Origin: Nocardia lijiangensis NBRC 108240 | Lineage (GTDB): Bacteria; Actinomycetota; Actinomycetes; Mycobacteriales; Mycobacteriaceae | DNA: 50,343 nucleotides | Assembly (NCBI RefSeq): GCF_001613045.1 | Contig: NZ_BDBP01000077.1 | Location: 1 to 50,343, forward strand | Direction: 5' to 3' | Shown: positions 32,167 to 42,116 of the stretch, in pieces | Numbering within the stretch: position 1 is the stretch's first letter | Layout of the letters: the number at the start of each line of letters is the position of its first letter | Made by a program: the position numbers and the translations under genes | The notes under the pieces: model-generated | The model's input: the letters and a program-made list of their open reading frames with translations, nothing else | Told to the model about the DNA's origin: nothing | The model's database searches: none

Positions 32167-32206
32167 CGGCTCGCGTGAACGCCCCGAAAGGCGCTCGCGC
32201 GAGCCG
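32167..32206. terminator. Bidirectional terminator between convergent genes
   Basis: CGGCTCGCG (32167-32175) pairs perfectly with CGCGAGCCG (32198-32206), with an inner CGCC/GGCG stem. It sits in the 57-bp gap between the stops of the membrane-protein gene and echA, so it can serve both strands. No U tract is present. Confidence 0.75.
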
Positions 32207-32215
32207 GAGCCGGAC

Positions 32216-32992
32216 TCAGCGGTTGGTGAACTTCGCCGGGCGCTTCTCGACGAAGGCGGTCATGCCTTCCTTCTGGTCTTCGATCGCGAACAGCGAGTGG
32301 AAGACGCGGCGCTCGAAGCGCAGGCCCTCGGCGAGGGTGGTCTCGAAGGAGCGGTTCACCGACTCCTTCGCGATCATGGCGACCGGCAACGACATCGCGG
32401 CGATGGTCTCGGCGACCTCGAGCGTGGTGTCGAGCAGTTCGGCGGCGGGCACGATGCGCGAGACGAGTCCGGCGCGCTCGGCTTCCTCGACGTCCATATT
32501 GCGTCCGGTCAGCACCAGGTCCATGGCCTTGGCCTTGCCGATCGCCCTGGTCAGGCGCTGCGAACCGCCGATGCCGGGGATGACGCCCAGCTTGATCTCC
32601 GGCTGCCCGAACTTGGCCGTGTCGGCGGCGATCAGGATGTCGCAGATCATCGCCAGCTCACAGCCGCCGCCGAGCGCGTAACCCGCGACGGCCGCGATGG
32701 TGGGCTTGCGGAAGTTGGCCAGCCGATCCCAGCGCGCGAAGAAATCGTCCATGAACATGTCCATGTACGACTTGGGCTGCATCTCCTTGATGTCGGCGCC
32801 CGCCGCGAAGGCGCGCTCCGAGCCGGTGATGACCACGGCGCCGATCGCGTCGTCGCGCTCGAGCTCGTCCAGCGCGGCGATCACGTCATCGAGGACTTGC
32901 GCGTTCAGCGCGTTGAGCGCCTTCGGACGGTTCAGCGTGATCCAGCCGACCCGGCCCTTGCGCTCCAGCAGAATCGTCTCGAAGTCGGTCAC
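32216..32992 (-). CDS. echA8: Enoyl-CoA hydratase (methacrylyl-CoA hydratase step)
   Basis: A crotonase-fold hydratase of 258 aa. In this operon it most likely adds water to methacrylyl-CoA. The oxyanion-hole segments AFAAGADIKEM and AGYALGGGCELAM and the second catalytic Glu segment FGQPEIKLGVIPGIGG are intact, matching the EchA8 type of short-chain hydratase. The GTG start overlaps the mmsB stop by 4 bp. It is the last gene of the valine operon. Confidence 0.93.
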   Translation of the reverse strand: MTDFETILLERKGRVGWITLNRPKALNALNAQVLDDVIAALDELERDDAIGAVVITGSERAFAAGADIKEMQPKSYMDMFMDDFFARWDRLANFRKPTIAAVAGYALGGGCELAMICDILIAADTAKFGQPEIKLGVIPGIGGSQRLTRAIGKAKAMDLVLTGRNMDVEEAERAGLVSRIVPAAELLDTTLEVAETIAAMSLPVAMIAKESVNRSFETTLAEGLRFERRVFHSLFAIEDQKEGMTAFVEKRPAKFTNR

Positions 32993-33885
32993 TCGGTCAC
33001 CTCGTGGTCGGAACGGGTACGGATGTCGGTGACAATAGCCGAGAAGTCCTTGCCCGCCTCCGTCTGGTTGAACCGGGTGTAGATCTCCGCGGCCAGCGCA
33101 CCGAGCTGCCCGTCGATGCCGTTGGCGCGCAGGGCGTTCGCGGCGAGGCCGAGGTCCTTGGTCATCAGTGCGGTGGCGAATCCCGGCTGGTAGTCGTTGT
33201 TCGCCGGGCTGGCAGGCACCGGGCCGGGGACCGGGCAGTAGCTGGTCAGCGCCCAGCTCTGGCCCGACGCGGTGGAGACCACGTCGAAGAACGACTGGTG
33301 ACTCAGGCCCAGCTTCTCGCCGAGCACCAGCGCCTCGGACAGGCCGATCATCGAGATGCCGAGCAGCATGTTGTTGCAGATCTTGGCCGCCTGGCCGACG
33401 CCCGCGTCGCCGCAGTGCACGACCTTGCCGCCCATCACCTCGAGCACCGGAAGCGCGTCCGCGAAATCGGCCGCCGCGCCGCCGACCATGAAGGTCAGGG
33501 TGCCCGCGGTCGCGCCTGCGACACCGCCCGAGACGGGGGCGTCCAGTGCGCGGTGCCCGGCCGCGACGGTCCGCGCGGCGGCCTCCTTGGCGTCGGCGAC
33601 ATCGATGGTGGAGCAGTCGATGAACAGGGTGCCGGGGTTCGCGGCGGGCAGCAGGTCGGCGTAGAGGTCGAGCACCAGCTTGCCGTTGGGAAGCATGGTG
33701 ATCACCACGTCGCGGTCGGCCGCGGCCGCGGCGGCCGTCTCCACCACGGTCGCGCCGTCCTTGCGCGCCTGCTCCTGCGCCGCGGGCACCGGGTCGAAGG
33801 CGAGCACGTCGTACCCCGCCCTGATCAGGTTTGCCGCCATGGGCGCGCCCATGTGGCCGAGCCCGAGAAATCCGATCTTCGTCAC
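32989..33885 (-). CDS. mmsB: 3-hydroxyisobutyrate dehydrogenase
   Basis: The enzyme oxidises 3-hydroxyisobutyrate to methylmalonate semialdehyde with NAD+, 298 aa. The N-terminal Rossmann fold GFLGLGHMGAPMAANL, the substrate loop DAPVSGGVAGATAGTL and the catalytic-Lys segment KICNNMLLGI are all present. The GTG at 33885 overlaps the stop of the hydrolase gene by 4 bp; a longer in-frame extension would run through that gene. Confidence 0.95.
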   Translation of the reverse strand: MTKIGFLGLGHMGAPMAANLIRAGYDVLAFDPVPAAQEQARKDGATVVETAAAAAADRDVVITMLPNGKLVLDLYADLLPAANPGTLFIDCSTIDVADAKEAAARTVAAGHRALDAPVSGGVAGATAGTLTFMVGGAAADFADALPVLEVMGGKVVHCGDAGVGQAAKICNNMLLGISMIGLSEALVLGEKLGLSHQSFFDVVSTASGQSWALTSYCPVPGPVPASPANNDYQPGFATALMTKDLGLAANALRANGIDGQLGALAAEIYTRFNQTEAGKDFSAIVTDIRTRSDHEVTE

Positions 33886-34952
33886 TGCTGCGCCTCCGGT
33901 GTCGCCAAACCCAGTTCCTTGTCGCCCAATTCGGCGAAGTACGCCGCCACCTGCGCGTCGGTGACCTCGGCGAGGGTCGCCGGTCGCCACTGCGGGTTGC
34001 GGTCCTTGTCGATCACCTGCGCGCGGATGCCCTCGACCAGATCGTGCGAGCCCAGCGCGGCGATGGAGACCCGGTACTCCTCGTTCAACACCGCCTCCAG
34101 GCTGCTCAGCTCGCGCGCGTTACGCAGCGCACGCAGCGTGACCTTCAGCGCGACAGGCGATTTGGCGAGCAGGTCGGAAGCCGCTTTGGCCGCCTCCGGT
34201 GCCGCGTTCGACTGCAACCGAGTCACGATCTGCTCGACGGTGTCGGCGCTGTAGCAGGCGTCGATCCAGTCCCGCTGGGCGAGCAGTTCGGATTCCGGTG
34301 CGTCCGTGGCGAACTTGGCGATCGCGACGTCGGCGGTCTCGGTGCGCAGCGTGTCCAGCAGGGCCGGAATGTCGTCGGAAGGCACGTAGTAGTCGGCGAA
34401 TCCGGCGGCGATGGCGTCGCCTGCGCTCATCCGCGCGGTGGTCAGCGCGACGTGCGTGCCGATCTCGCCCGGCGTGCGCGCGAGCAGGTAGGTGCCGCCG
34501 ACATCCGGGACGAAGCCGATGCCCACCTCGGGCATGCCGATCTTGGAGCGCTCGGTGACGATGCGGTGGCTGCCGTGCCCGGAAAGGCCGACGCCGCCGC
34601 CCATCACGATGCCGTCCATGACCACCACGTAGGGCTTGGGGTAGCGGCCGATCAGCGCGTTGAGGATGTACTCGTCGCGCCAGAACACACCGGTCGGCGA
34701 ATCCGCGTTCGCGGTACCGGTTTTCGAGTCGGCGTGGATCGCGACGATGTCGCCGCCCGCGCACAGCCCGCGCTCCCCCGCACCGGTGACCACGACGGTG
34801 CGCACCTCGTCGTCCCCGGCCCAGGCGTGCAGTGCGTCCGTGATGGCCAGCGCCATGGGGTGATTCAGCGCGTTGATGGCCTTGGGCCGGTTCAGCGTGA
34901 TCAGCCCGAGGCCGTCGCGCTTGTCGATGATGACTTCCGGTTGGTCGCTCAT
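33882..34952 (-). CDS. echA9: 3-hydroxyisobutyryl-CoA hydrolase
   Basis: A crotonase-superfamily hydrolase of 356 aa that frees 3-hydroxyisobutyrate from CoA. It is about 100 residues longer than a hydratase, with the HIBCH-type C-terminal extension (WRPATLAEVTDAQVAAYF). The oxyanion segments AGGDIVAIHAD and MDGIVMGGGVGLSGHGSHRI and the acid segment MPEVGIGFVPDVGG fit the family. The ATG at 34952 overlaps the acyl-CoA dehydrogenase stop by 4 bp. Confidence 0.92.
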   Translation of the reverse strand: MSDQPEVIIDKRDGLGLITLNRPKAINALNHPMALAITDALHAWAGDDEVRTVVVTGAGERGLCAGGDIVAIHADSKTGTANADSPTGVFWRDEYILNALIGRYPKPYVVVMDGIVMGGGVGLSGHGSHRIVTERSKIGMPEVGIGFVPDVGGTYLLARTPGEIGTHVALTTARMSAGDAIAAGFADYYVPSDDIPALLDTLRTETADVAIAKFATDAPESELLAQRDWIDACYSADTVEQIVTRLQSNAAPEAAKAASDLLAKSPVALKVTLRALRNARELSSLEAVLNEEYRVSIAALGSHDLVEGIRAQVIDKDRNPQWRPATLAEVTDAQVAAYFAELGDKELGLATPEAQQ

Positions 34953-36088
34953 GCTGCTCCTATGACCGCGCGGGCTACCACGACCCGCATGATTTCGTTG
35001 GTGCCCTCGAGGATCTGGTGCACGCGCAGATCCCGGACGATCTTCTCCAGGCCGTATTCGTGCAGGTAGCCGTAGCCGCCGTGCAACTGGAGCGCCTTGT
35101 TGGCGACCTCGAAGCCGACGTCGGTGGCGAAACGCTTGGCCATGGCGCACAGTTCGACCTTGTCGGGCGCGTCCGCGTCGAGTGCGGCGGCGGCACGCCA
35201 CAGCAGCGTCCGCGCCGCCTCCAATTCGATACGCATATCGGCGAGTTCGAATTGCAGCGCCTGGTTCTTCAGCAGCGGTGTGCCGAAGGCCTGGCGATCG
35301 GCGAGGTACGGCACGGCCTTGTCCAGGGCCGCCTGCGCGCCGCCCACCGAGCACGCGGCGATGTTCAGCCGTCCGCCGTTGAGCCCGTTCATGGCGATGC
35401 GGAATCCGTCGCCCTCCGCGCCGATCCGGTTGGCGACCGGGACGCGGGCGTCCTCCAGGATGACCTGGCGGGTCGGCTGGGCGTTCCAGCCCATCTTCCG
35501 CTCGTTCGGCCCGACCGAGAGGCCGGGGGTGTCGGCGGGCACGATCAGCGCCGAAATGCCGCGCGCCCCATTGTCACCCGTGCGCACCATCATCACGTAC
35601 ACGTCGTTGGCGCCCGCGCCGGAGATGAACTGCTTGGCGCCGTTGAGGATGTAGTCCTCGCCGTCGCGAACGGCCCTGGTGCTCAACGCCGCCGCGTCGG
35701 AGCCGACGCCGGGCTCGGTGAGCGCGTAGCTGCCGAGCAGCTCCATCGAGGTCAGGCCGGGCAGCCAGCGATTGCGCTGGTCCTCGGTGCCGTAGGCATC
35801 GATCATCCAGGCGGCCATGTTGTGGATGGAGATGTAGGCCGCCACGGCGGGACACCCGGTGGCCAGCTGCTCGAAGATGCGCACCGCGTCGAGCCTGCGC
35901 AGCTCCGAGCCGCCCACGTCCTCGCGGACGTAGATACCGCCGAGGCCGAGCGGGCCCGCCTTGCGCAGCACGTCCACCGGAAAGTGTTTCTGCTCATCCC
36001 ATTCCAGCGCGTTGGGCGCGAGGAACTCGTCGGCGAACTGGCGCGCGGTCTCGCCGATCGCGCGCTCGTCCTCGTTCAGAGTGAACAT
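34949..36088 (-). CDS. Acyl-CoA dehydrogenase, probably isobutyryl-CoA dehydrogenase
   Basis: A FAD enzyme of 379 aa that in this operon should oxidise isobutyryl-CoA to methacrylyl-CoA. The FAD/substrate segments YALTEPGVGSDAAAL and GAKQFISGAGANDVY are intact, and the catalytic base is the Glu of QILEGTNEIMRV near the C-terminus, the position used by short-chain and isobutyryl-CoA dehydrogenases. Substrate preference rests on operon context. It starts 5 bp after mmsA. Mycobacterial fadE9 holds the same place next to mmsA. Confidence 0.93.
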   Translation of the reverse strand: MFTLNEDERAIGETARQFADEFLAPNALEWDEQKHFPVDVLRKAGPLGLGGIYVREDVGGSELRRLDAVRIFEQLATGCPAVAAYISIHNMAAWMIDAYGTEDQRNRWLPGLTSMELLGSYALTEPGVGSDAAALSTRAVRDGEDYILNGAKQFISGAGANDVYVMMVRTGDNGARGISALIVPADTPGLSVGPNERKMGWNAQPTRQVILEDARVPVANRIGAEGDGFRIAMNGLNGGRLNIAACSVGGAQAALDKAVPYLADRQAFGTPLLKNQALQFELADMRIELEAARTLLWRAAAALDADAPDKVELCAMAKRFATDVGFEVANKALQLHGGYGYLHEYGLEKIVRDLRVHQILEGTNEIMRVVVARAVIGAA

Positions 36089-36093
36089 CCGGC

Positions 36094-37593
<1,500 letters not shown>

Positions 37594-37639
37594 GCCAGTC
37601 CTTGTCTGTCGTCGTCGACGCGCGGTCGCGCGATCTGCG

Positions 37640-37669
37640 GGCATCCTATAGTTGGATGTCCAAGTAATT
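37640..37669 (-). promoter_or_regulatory. Promoter-operator of the valine operon
   Basis: On the minus strand, a 16-bp near-palindrome ACTTGGACATCCAACT (37650-37665) overlaps a -10-like TATAGG, about 55 bp upstream of the mmsA ATG. Its core TTGGA-CA-TCCAA is a perfect dyad. The 30-bp block matches the block upstream of icmF at 23 positions. Position over the promoter suggests a repressor site. Confidence 0.65.
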
Positions 37670-37719
37670 AGCCGACCGGACGCTAATGTGATTCATCCCA
37701 CCGCCCGAATGGGAGCGAA

Positions 37720-38673
37720 TCAGTCGGACCCGCGCGGCGAGCGCGCCAAGGCGATCACGCCCGCCGCCAGCAGCACGGCGCCGACGATCAGAACGAACCC
37801 GGCCGCACCCAGCCCGTCGCTCCACTCGGACGCCGCCTCGGCGATGGCCAGTGCGACGGCCCCCGCGCCGCCGATCACCAGTACCGGCGAACGGTGCGTC
37901 GAATACAGCGCGAAGCAGGCGATCGCGACAAGCGCGGTGAGCCCGGCCGACGCGGCGCGGCCATCGAAGTCGATCCACTGCGCGCCGAGCAGCGCGAGGG
38001 TGATCGCGATCGCGTATCCGGCCCAGAACTCGACGAACGCACCCGCGCGCGTCAGCCCGAACCAGACCATCCCGAGCGCGAAAAAGCCGAGGCCGACCCA
38101 GAGTTCGTCCAACTCCAACAGCGTGCCGAGCACGCCGCCGACGACGGGCACGGCGAAACCCGCGCACGCGAACATGCCGACCAGCGAAGGCAACGCCACA
38201 TAGCCGAGCACGGCCGCGACCAGACCCGCGCACACCGCGAGCACCCACGCCTCGTCGGATCCCGAATCATCGATGCCGGCCCCGGCCGCACCGGCGAGCG
38301 CGGCCGCCGCGAGCGCGAACAACACCGCGGCCAGGCGCGTGCGTGGGGTCGACACCGGCGAACGGAACAGCGATGCACGTCCGGCCAGCGCGACGCCGCC
38401 CAGCGCGAGCCCGATCGCCATGACCGCCAGGATCGCCACCCGGCTCGCCTGCGCCAGATCGCCCCACGATGCCTCGAGGAACAACAACAGCCCGCCGAGC
38501 AGCAGACCCGCACCGGCGTACGCCGCGACCTCGGCGAGCAACTTGCCCGCGGGCGTCGCCGCGGCCTCCTCGGCGGCCACCGCGGCCGCCACCGCATCCC
38601 GTTGCTCCTCGGTCAGCACACCCTCGTCGACAAGCCGGCGCAGCGCCGCCCCCACCCGATGCCCCTGAGTCAT
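37720..38673 (-). CDS. DUF2157-like multi-pass membrane protein
   Basis: A 317-aa integral membrane protein. A short helical cytoplasmic head (residues 1-45, RRLVDEGVLTEEQRDAVAAAVAAEE) is followed by about ten hydrophobic helices with small loops. The head-plus-helices layout fits the DUF2157 family of unknown function; the assignment is by layout and is not certain. The ATG at 38673 has no Shine-Dalgarno, but the -10-like GATACT lies about 7 bp upstream, so the message may be leaderless. It lies between the valine operon and icmF, transcribed toward mmsA. Confidence 0.75.
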   Translation of the reverse strand: MTQGHRVGAALRRLVDEGVLTEEQRDAVAAAVAAEEAAATPAGKLLAEVAAYAGAGLLLGGLLLFLEASWGDLAQASRVAILAVMAIGLALGGVALAGRASLFRSPVSTPRTRLAAVLFALAAAALAGAAGAGIDDSGSDEAWVLAVCAGLVAAVLGYVALPSLVGMFACAGFAVPVVGGVLGTLLELDELWVGLGFFALGMVWFGLTRAGAFVEFWAGYAIAITLALLGAQWIDFDGRAASAGLTALVAIACFALYSTHRSPVLVIGGAGAVALAIAEAASEWSDGLGAAGFVLIVGAVLLAAGVIALARSPRGSD

Positions 38674-38749
38674 CGGTCCAGTATCGCCGCGGACATCCGG
38701 CCGCGGCACGGCCCGCGATTACCTGGCGATGTGATCGCCGTCACCGTAG

Positions 38750-38779
38750 AATTACTTTGACGTCCTAGTATCGGGCGCC
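38750..38779 (+). promoter_or_regulatory. Promoter-operator of icmF, same element as at mmsA
   Basis: The 16-bp near-palindrome ACTTTGACGTCCTAGT (38754-38769) overlaps a -10-like TAGTAT (38766-38771), 33 bp upstream of the icmF GTG. Combined with the mmsA copy it gives the perfect palindrome ACTTGGACGTCCAAGT; each copy deviates in different positions. The flanks AATT on one side and GCC on the other are also shared. Confidence 0.65.
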
Positions 38780-38803
38780 AGAAGGACTCGCCGGAGGACT
38801 CCC

Positions 38804-41800
38804 GTGGCCGACAGCAGTGCGCTCCACATCCCCGCCCATCCCGTGCGTTTCGTGACGTCGGCGGCCCTGTTCGACGGGCACGACGCCGCGATCAACATCA
38901 TGCGCCGCATCCTGCAATCCCAGGGTGCGGAGGTGATCCACCTCGGCCACAATCGCGCCGTGCACGAGGTGGTCGCGGCCGCGATCGAGGAGGACGTGCA
39001 AGGCGTCGCGGTCAGCTCGTACCAGGGCGGCCACATCGAATACTTCGAATACCTCGCGGCCGCGCTGAAAGAGGCGGGGGCGGGCCACGTCCAGATCTTC
39101 GGCGGTGGCGGCGGTGTGATCGTGGCCGAGGAGATCGAGCGGCTGGCCGCCGCGGGCGTGCGGATCTTCTCCCCCGAGGACGGTCAGCGGCTCGGATTGC
39201 CCGGCATGATCAACGAATTGGTGCGCGCCTGCGATCACGATCTCGCCGAGGATTTTCCCGCGACCGAAGCGGTGCTGGCGGGCGAGCGGCCCGCGCTGGC
39301 CCGCGCCATCACCTGCCTGCAACAGGACACCCTGCCCGCCCCCGCCCGGGAAGCGCTGCTCGCCACGGCGAACGCGCGCACCGTGCCGGTGCTGGGTATC
39401 ACGGGCACCGGAGGTTCCGGAAAGTCTTCGCTGACCGACGAATTGGTGCGTCGGCTGCGCTCGGACCAGCAGGACAAGCCGCGCGTCGCGATCCTCGCCG
39501 TCGATCCCACCCGGCGCCGCGGCGGCGGCGCACTGCTCGGCGACCGCATCCGGATGAACGCGCTCGACGGCGCGCACCTGTTCTTCCGTTCGCTGGCCAC
39601 CCGCGGCAATCACGAACTGCCGCAGAACATCGACACCATCATCGCGGCGTGCAAGGCGGCCGGGTACGACCTGGTCGTCTTGGAGACGCCGGGCATCGGC
39701 CAGGGCGACACCGCCATGGTCGACCACGTCGACGTGGCGATGTACGTCATGACGCCGGAGTTCGGCGCCGCCTCCCAGCTCGAGAAGATCGACATGCTCG
39801 ACTACGCGGATGTGGTGGCCGTCAACAAGTTCGAGCGACGCGGCGCCGCCGACGCGGTGCGCGACGTGTCGCGCCAGCTGCTGCGCAATCGCGAGGCCTT
39901 CGGCGCGCGCCCGGAAGACATGCCCGTCTTCGGCACCAGCGCGGCGACCTTCAACGACGACGGCGTGACCGCGCTCTACCAGCACCTGACCGGCCTGCTC
40001 GGCGAGCGTGGCCTGCGACTGGAGCCGGGGACGCTGCCGCGGGTCGACACCAAGGTCTCCACTCGTTTCGCCCAGATCATCCCGCCCGCACGGGTGCGGT
40101 ATCTGGCCGAGATCGCGGCAGCGGTGCGCGGCTACCACGCCGACACGACGCGGCAGGTCGCCGCCGCGCAGCGCGTCCAGCGGCTCGAGCAGGTGCTCGC
40201 CGAACTGCCCGAGGACACCGCGGTGGCCGGCTTGCTGAGCGCCGCCCGGACCGAACTGACCGACGCCAATGCCGCGCTGGTGGCCGAATGGCCCTCGGTC
40301 GCCGAGAGTTACCGCGGGGACGAGCAGGTGGTGCGGGTTCGCGATCGCGAGATCCGCACGCCGTTGCGCCGGGAGTCGTTGTCGGGCAGCAGTGTTCCGC
40401 GCGTGGCGCTTCCCCGCTACACCGATCACGGTGAACTGCTGCGCTTTCTGCGCGCGGAGAACCTGCCGGGACGTTTTCCGTTCACGGCGGGGGTCTTCCC
40501 GTTCAAACGCGACAACGAGGATCCCGCGCGCATGTTCGCGGGCGAGGGCGATCCGTTCCGCACCAACCGGCGCTTCAAGGTGCTCTCCGCGCACGCCGAG
40601 GCGACCCGGCTGTCGACCGCCTTCGATTCGGTGACGCTCTACGGGCGCGATCCCGACGAGCGACCCGACATCTACGGCAAGGTCGGCACCTCGGGCGTCT
40701 CGATCGCCTCGCTCGACGACATGAAGGCGCTCTACGACGGTTTCGACCTGACCGCGCCGACCACCTCGGTCTCCATGACGATCAACGGCCCGGCGCCGAC
40801 CATCCTGGCCTACTTCCTCAATGCCGCCATCGACCAAGCGCTGGAACGCTTCTCGGCCGCCGAGGGACGCGAGCCGACCGAGGACGAGGCCGCAGGCATC
40901 CGGGCCGCGACGCTGTCCACCGTGCGTGGCACCGTGCAGGCCGACATCCTCAAGGAGGACCAGGGCCAGAACACCTGCATCTTCTCCACCGAATTCAGCC
41001 TGCGCATGATGGCCGACATCCAGGAATGGTTCGTGCGCAACAAGGTTCGTAACTTCTACTCGGTGTCCATCTCGGGCTACCACATCGCCGAGGCGGGCGC
41101 GAACCCCATCAGCCAGCTCGCCTTCACCCTCGCCAACGGATTCACCTACGTGGAGGCCTATTTGGCGCGCGGCATGGACATCGATGACTTCGCGCCCAAT
41201 CTGTCGTTCTTCTTCTCCAACGGCATGGACCCGGAGTATTCGGTGATCGGCCGGGTCGCGCGGCGCATCTGGGCGATCGCCATGCGCGAGCGCTACGGCG
41301 CCAACGAACGTTCGCAGAAGCTGAAGTACCACGTCCAGACCTCGGGCCGTTCGCTGCACGCCCAGGAGATGAACTTCAACGACATCCGCACCACATTGCA
41401 GGCGCTCATCGCCGTCTACGACAACTGCAACAGCCTGCACACCAACGCCTACGACGAGGCGGTGACCACGCCGACGGAAGAGTCGGTGCGCCGCGCGCTG
41501 GCCATCCAGCTGATCATCAACCGCGAGTGGGGCCTGGCGATGAACGAGAACCCGCTGCAGGGCAGCTTCGTCGTCGACGAACTCACCGACTTGGTCGAGG
41601 AGGCGGTGCTCATCGAGTTCGAGCGGATCAGCGAGCGCGGCGGCGTGCTCGGCGCCATGGAAACCGGCTACCAGCGCGGCAAGATCCAGGACGAATCCAT
41701 GCTCTACGAGCGGCGCAAGCACGACGGCTCACTGCCGATCGTCGGGGTCAACACATTCCGCAATCCGCAGGGCGAGCCGCACCGCGTGCTGGAACTGGCG

Positions 41801-42022
41801 CGCGCCACCGAAGCGGAGAAGAAGTCCCAGCTCGACCGCGTCCGCGAGTTCCAGCAACGACACCGCGACGCGGCGCACGCGGCGCTGGCCCGGCTGGACT
41901 CGGTGGCCCGCACCGACGAGAACATCTTCGCGGTGCTGATGGACGCCGCGCGGGTCTGCACCCTGGAGCAGATCACCGACGCCTTCTTCACCGTCGGCGG
42001 GCAGTACCGGCGCAACGTGTGA
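38804..42022 (+). CDS. icmF: Fused isobutyryl-CoA mutase IcmF (B12 domain, G-protein chaperone, mutase)
   Basis: An adenosylcobalamin enzyme that interconverts isobutyryl-CoA and n-butyryl-CoA, 1072 aa. Domains in order: B12-binding (about 12-145) with the axial His in DGHD (24-27); MeaB-like GTPase (about 190-480) with P-loop GTGGSGKS (201-208), LETPGIGQGD, and NKFE (341-344) in place of NKxD, as is usual in IcmF; and the TIM-barrel mutase (about 550-1072) with RFPFTAGVFPFKR and SISGYHIAEAGANP. The GTG start has the Shine-Dalgarno GGAGG. The fusion brings the cofactor-loading chaperone with the enzyme. Its substrate is also that of the acyl-CoA dehydrogenase at 34949. Confidence 0.95.
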   Translation: MADSSALHIPAHPVRFVTSAALFDGHDAAINIMRRILQSQGAEVIHLGHNRAVHEVVAAAIEEDVQGVAVSSYQGGHIEYFEYLAAALKEAGAGHVQIFGGGGGVIVAEEIERLAAAGVRIFSPEDGQRLGLPGMINELVRACDHDLAEDFPATEAVLAGERPALARAITCLQQDTLPAPAREALLATANARTVPVLGITGTGGSGKSSLTDELVRRLRSDQQDKPRVAILAVDPTRRRGGGALLGDRIRMNALDGAHLFFRSLATRGNHELPQNIDTIIAACKAAGYDLVVLETPGIGQGDTAMVDHVDVAMYVMTPEFGAASQLEKIDMLDYADVVAVNKFERRGAADAVRDVSRQLLRNREAFGARPEDMPVFGTSAATFNDDGVTALYQHLTGLLGERGLRLEPGTLPRVDTKVSTRFAQIIPPARVRYLAEIAAAVRGYHADTTRQVAAAQRVQRLEQVLAELPEDTAVAGLLSAARTELTDANAALVAEWPSVAESYRGDEQVVRVRDREIRTPLRRESLSGSSVPRVALPRYTDHGELLRFLRAENLPGRFPFTAGVFPFKRDNEDPARMFAGEGDPFRTNRRFKVLSAHAEATRLSTAFDSVTLYGRDPDERPDIYGKVGTSGVSIASLDDMKALYDGFDLTAPTTSVSMTINGPAPTILAYFLNAAIDQALERFSAAEGREPTEDEAAGIRAATLSTVRGTVQADILKEDQGQNTCIFSTEFSLRMMADIQEWFVRNKVRNFYSVSISGYHIAEAGANPISQLAFTLANGFTYVEAYLARGMDIDDFAPNLSFFFSNGMDPEYSVIGRVARRIWAIAMRERYGANERSQKLKYHVQTSGRSLHAQEMNFNDIRTTLQALIAVYDNCNSLHTNAYDEAVTTPTEESVRRALAIQLIINREWGLAMNENPLQGSFVVDELTDLVEEAVLIEFERISERGGVLGAMETGYQRGKIQDESMLYERRKHDGSLPIVGVNTFRNPQGEPHRVLELARATEAEKKSQLDRVREFQQRHRDAAHAALARLDSVARTDENIFAVLMDAARVCTLEQITDAFFTVGGQYRRNV

Positions 42023-42116
42023 GGCGCAGGAGCCCGAAGTCCGTCGTTGCCCCGCGCACCGCCGCCGCCGTGTGACAATCGCCGGGCCGGGAAATCCGCC
42101 AGACAGGAGGGACACG

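Noticed and set aside
38690..38803. Cobalamin riboswitch upstream of icmF
   Set aside because: The gap is only about 130 bp including the promoter element, and no B12-box-like conserved core is visible.
38765..41722. A 985-codon open frame on the minus strand across icmF
   Set aside because: It is antisense to a complete, motif-bearing icmF and has no recognisable domain or ribosome binding site.
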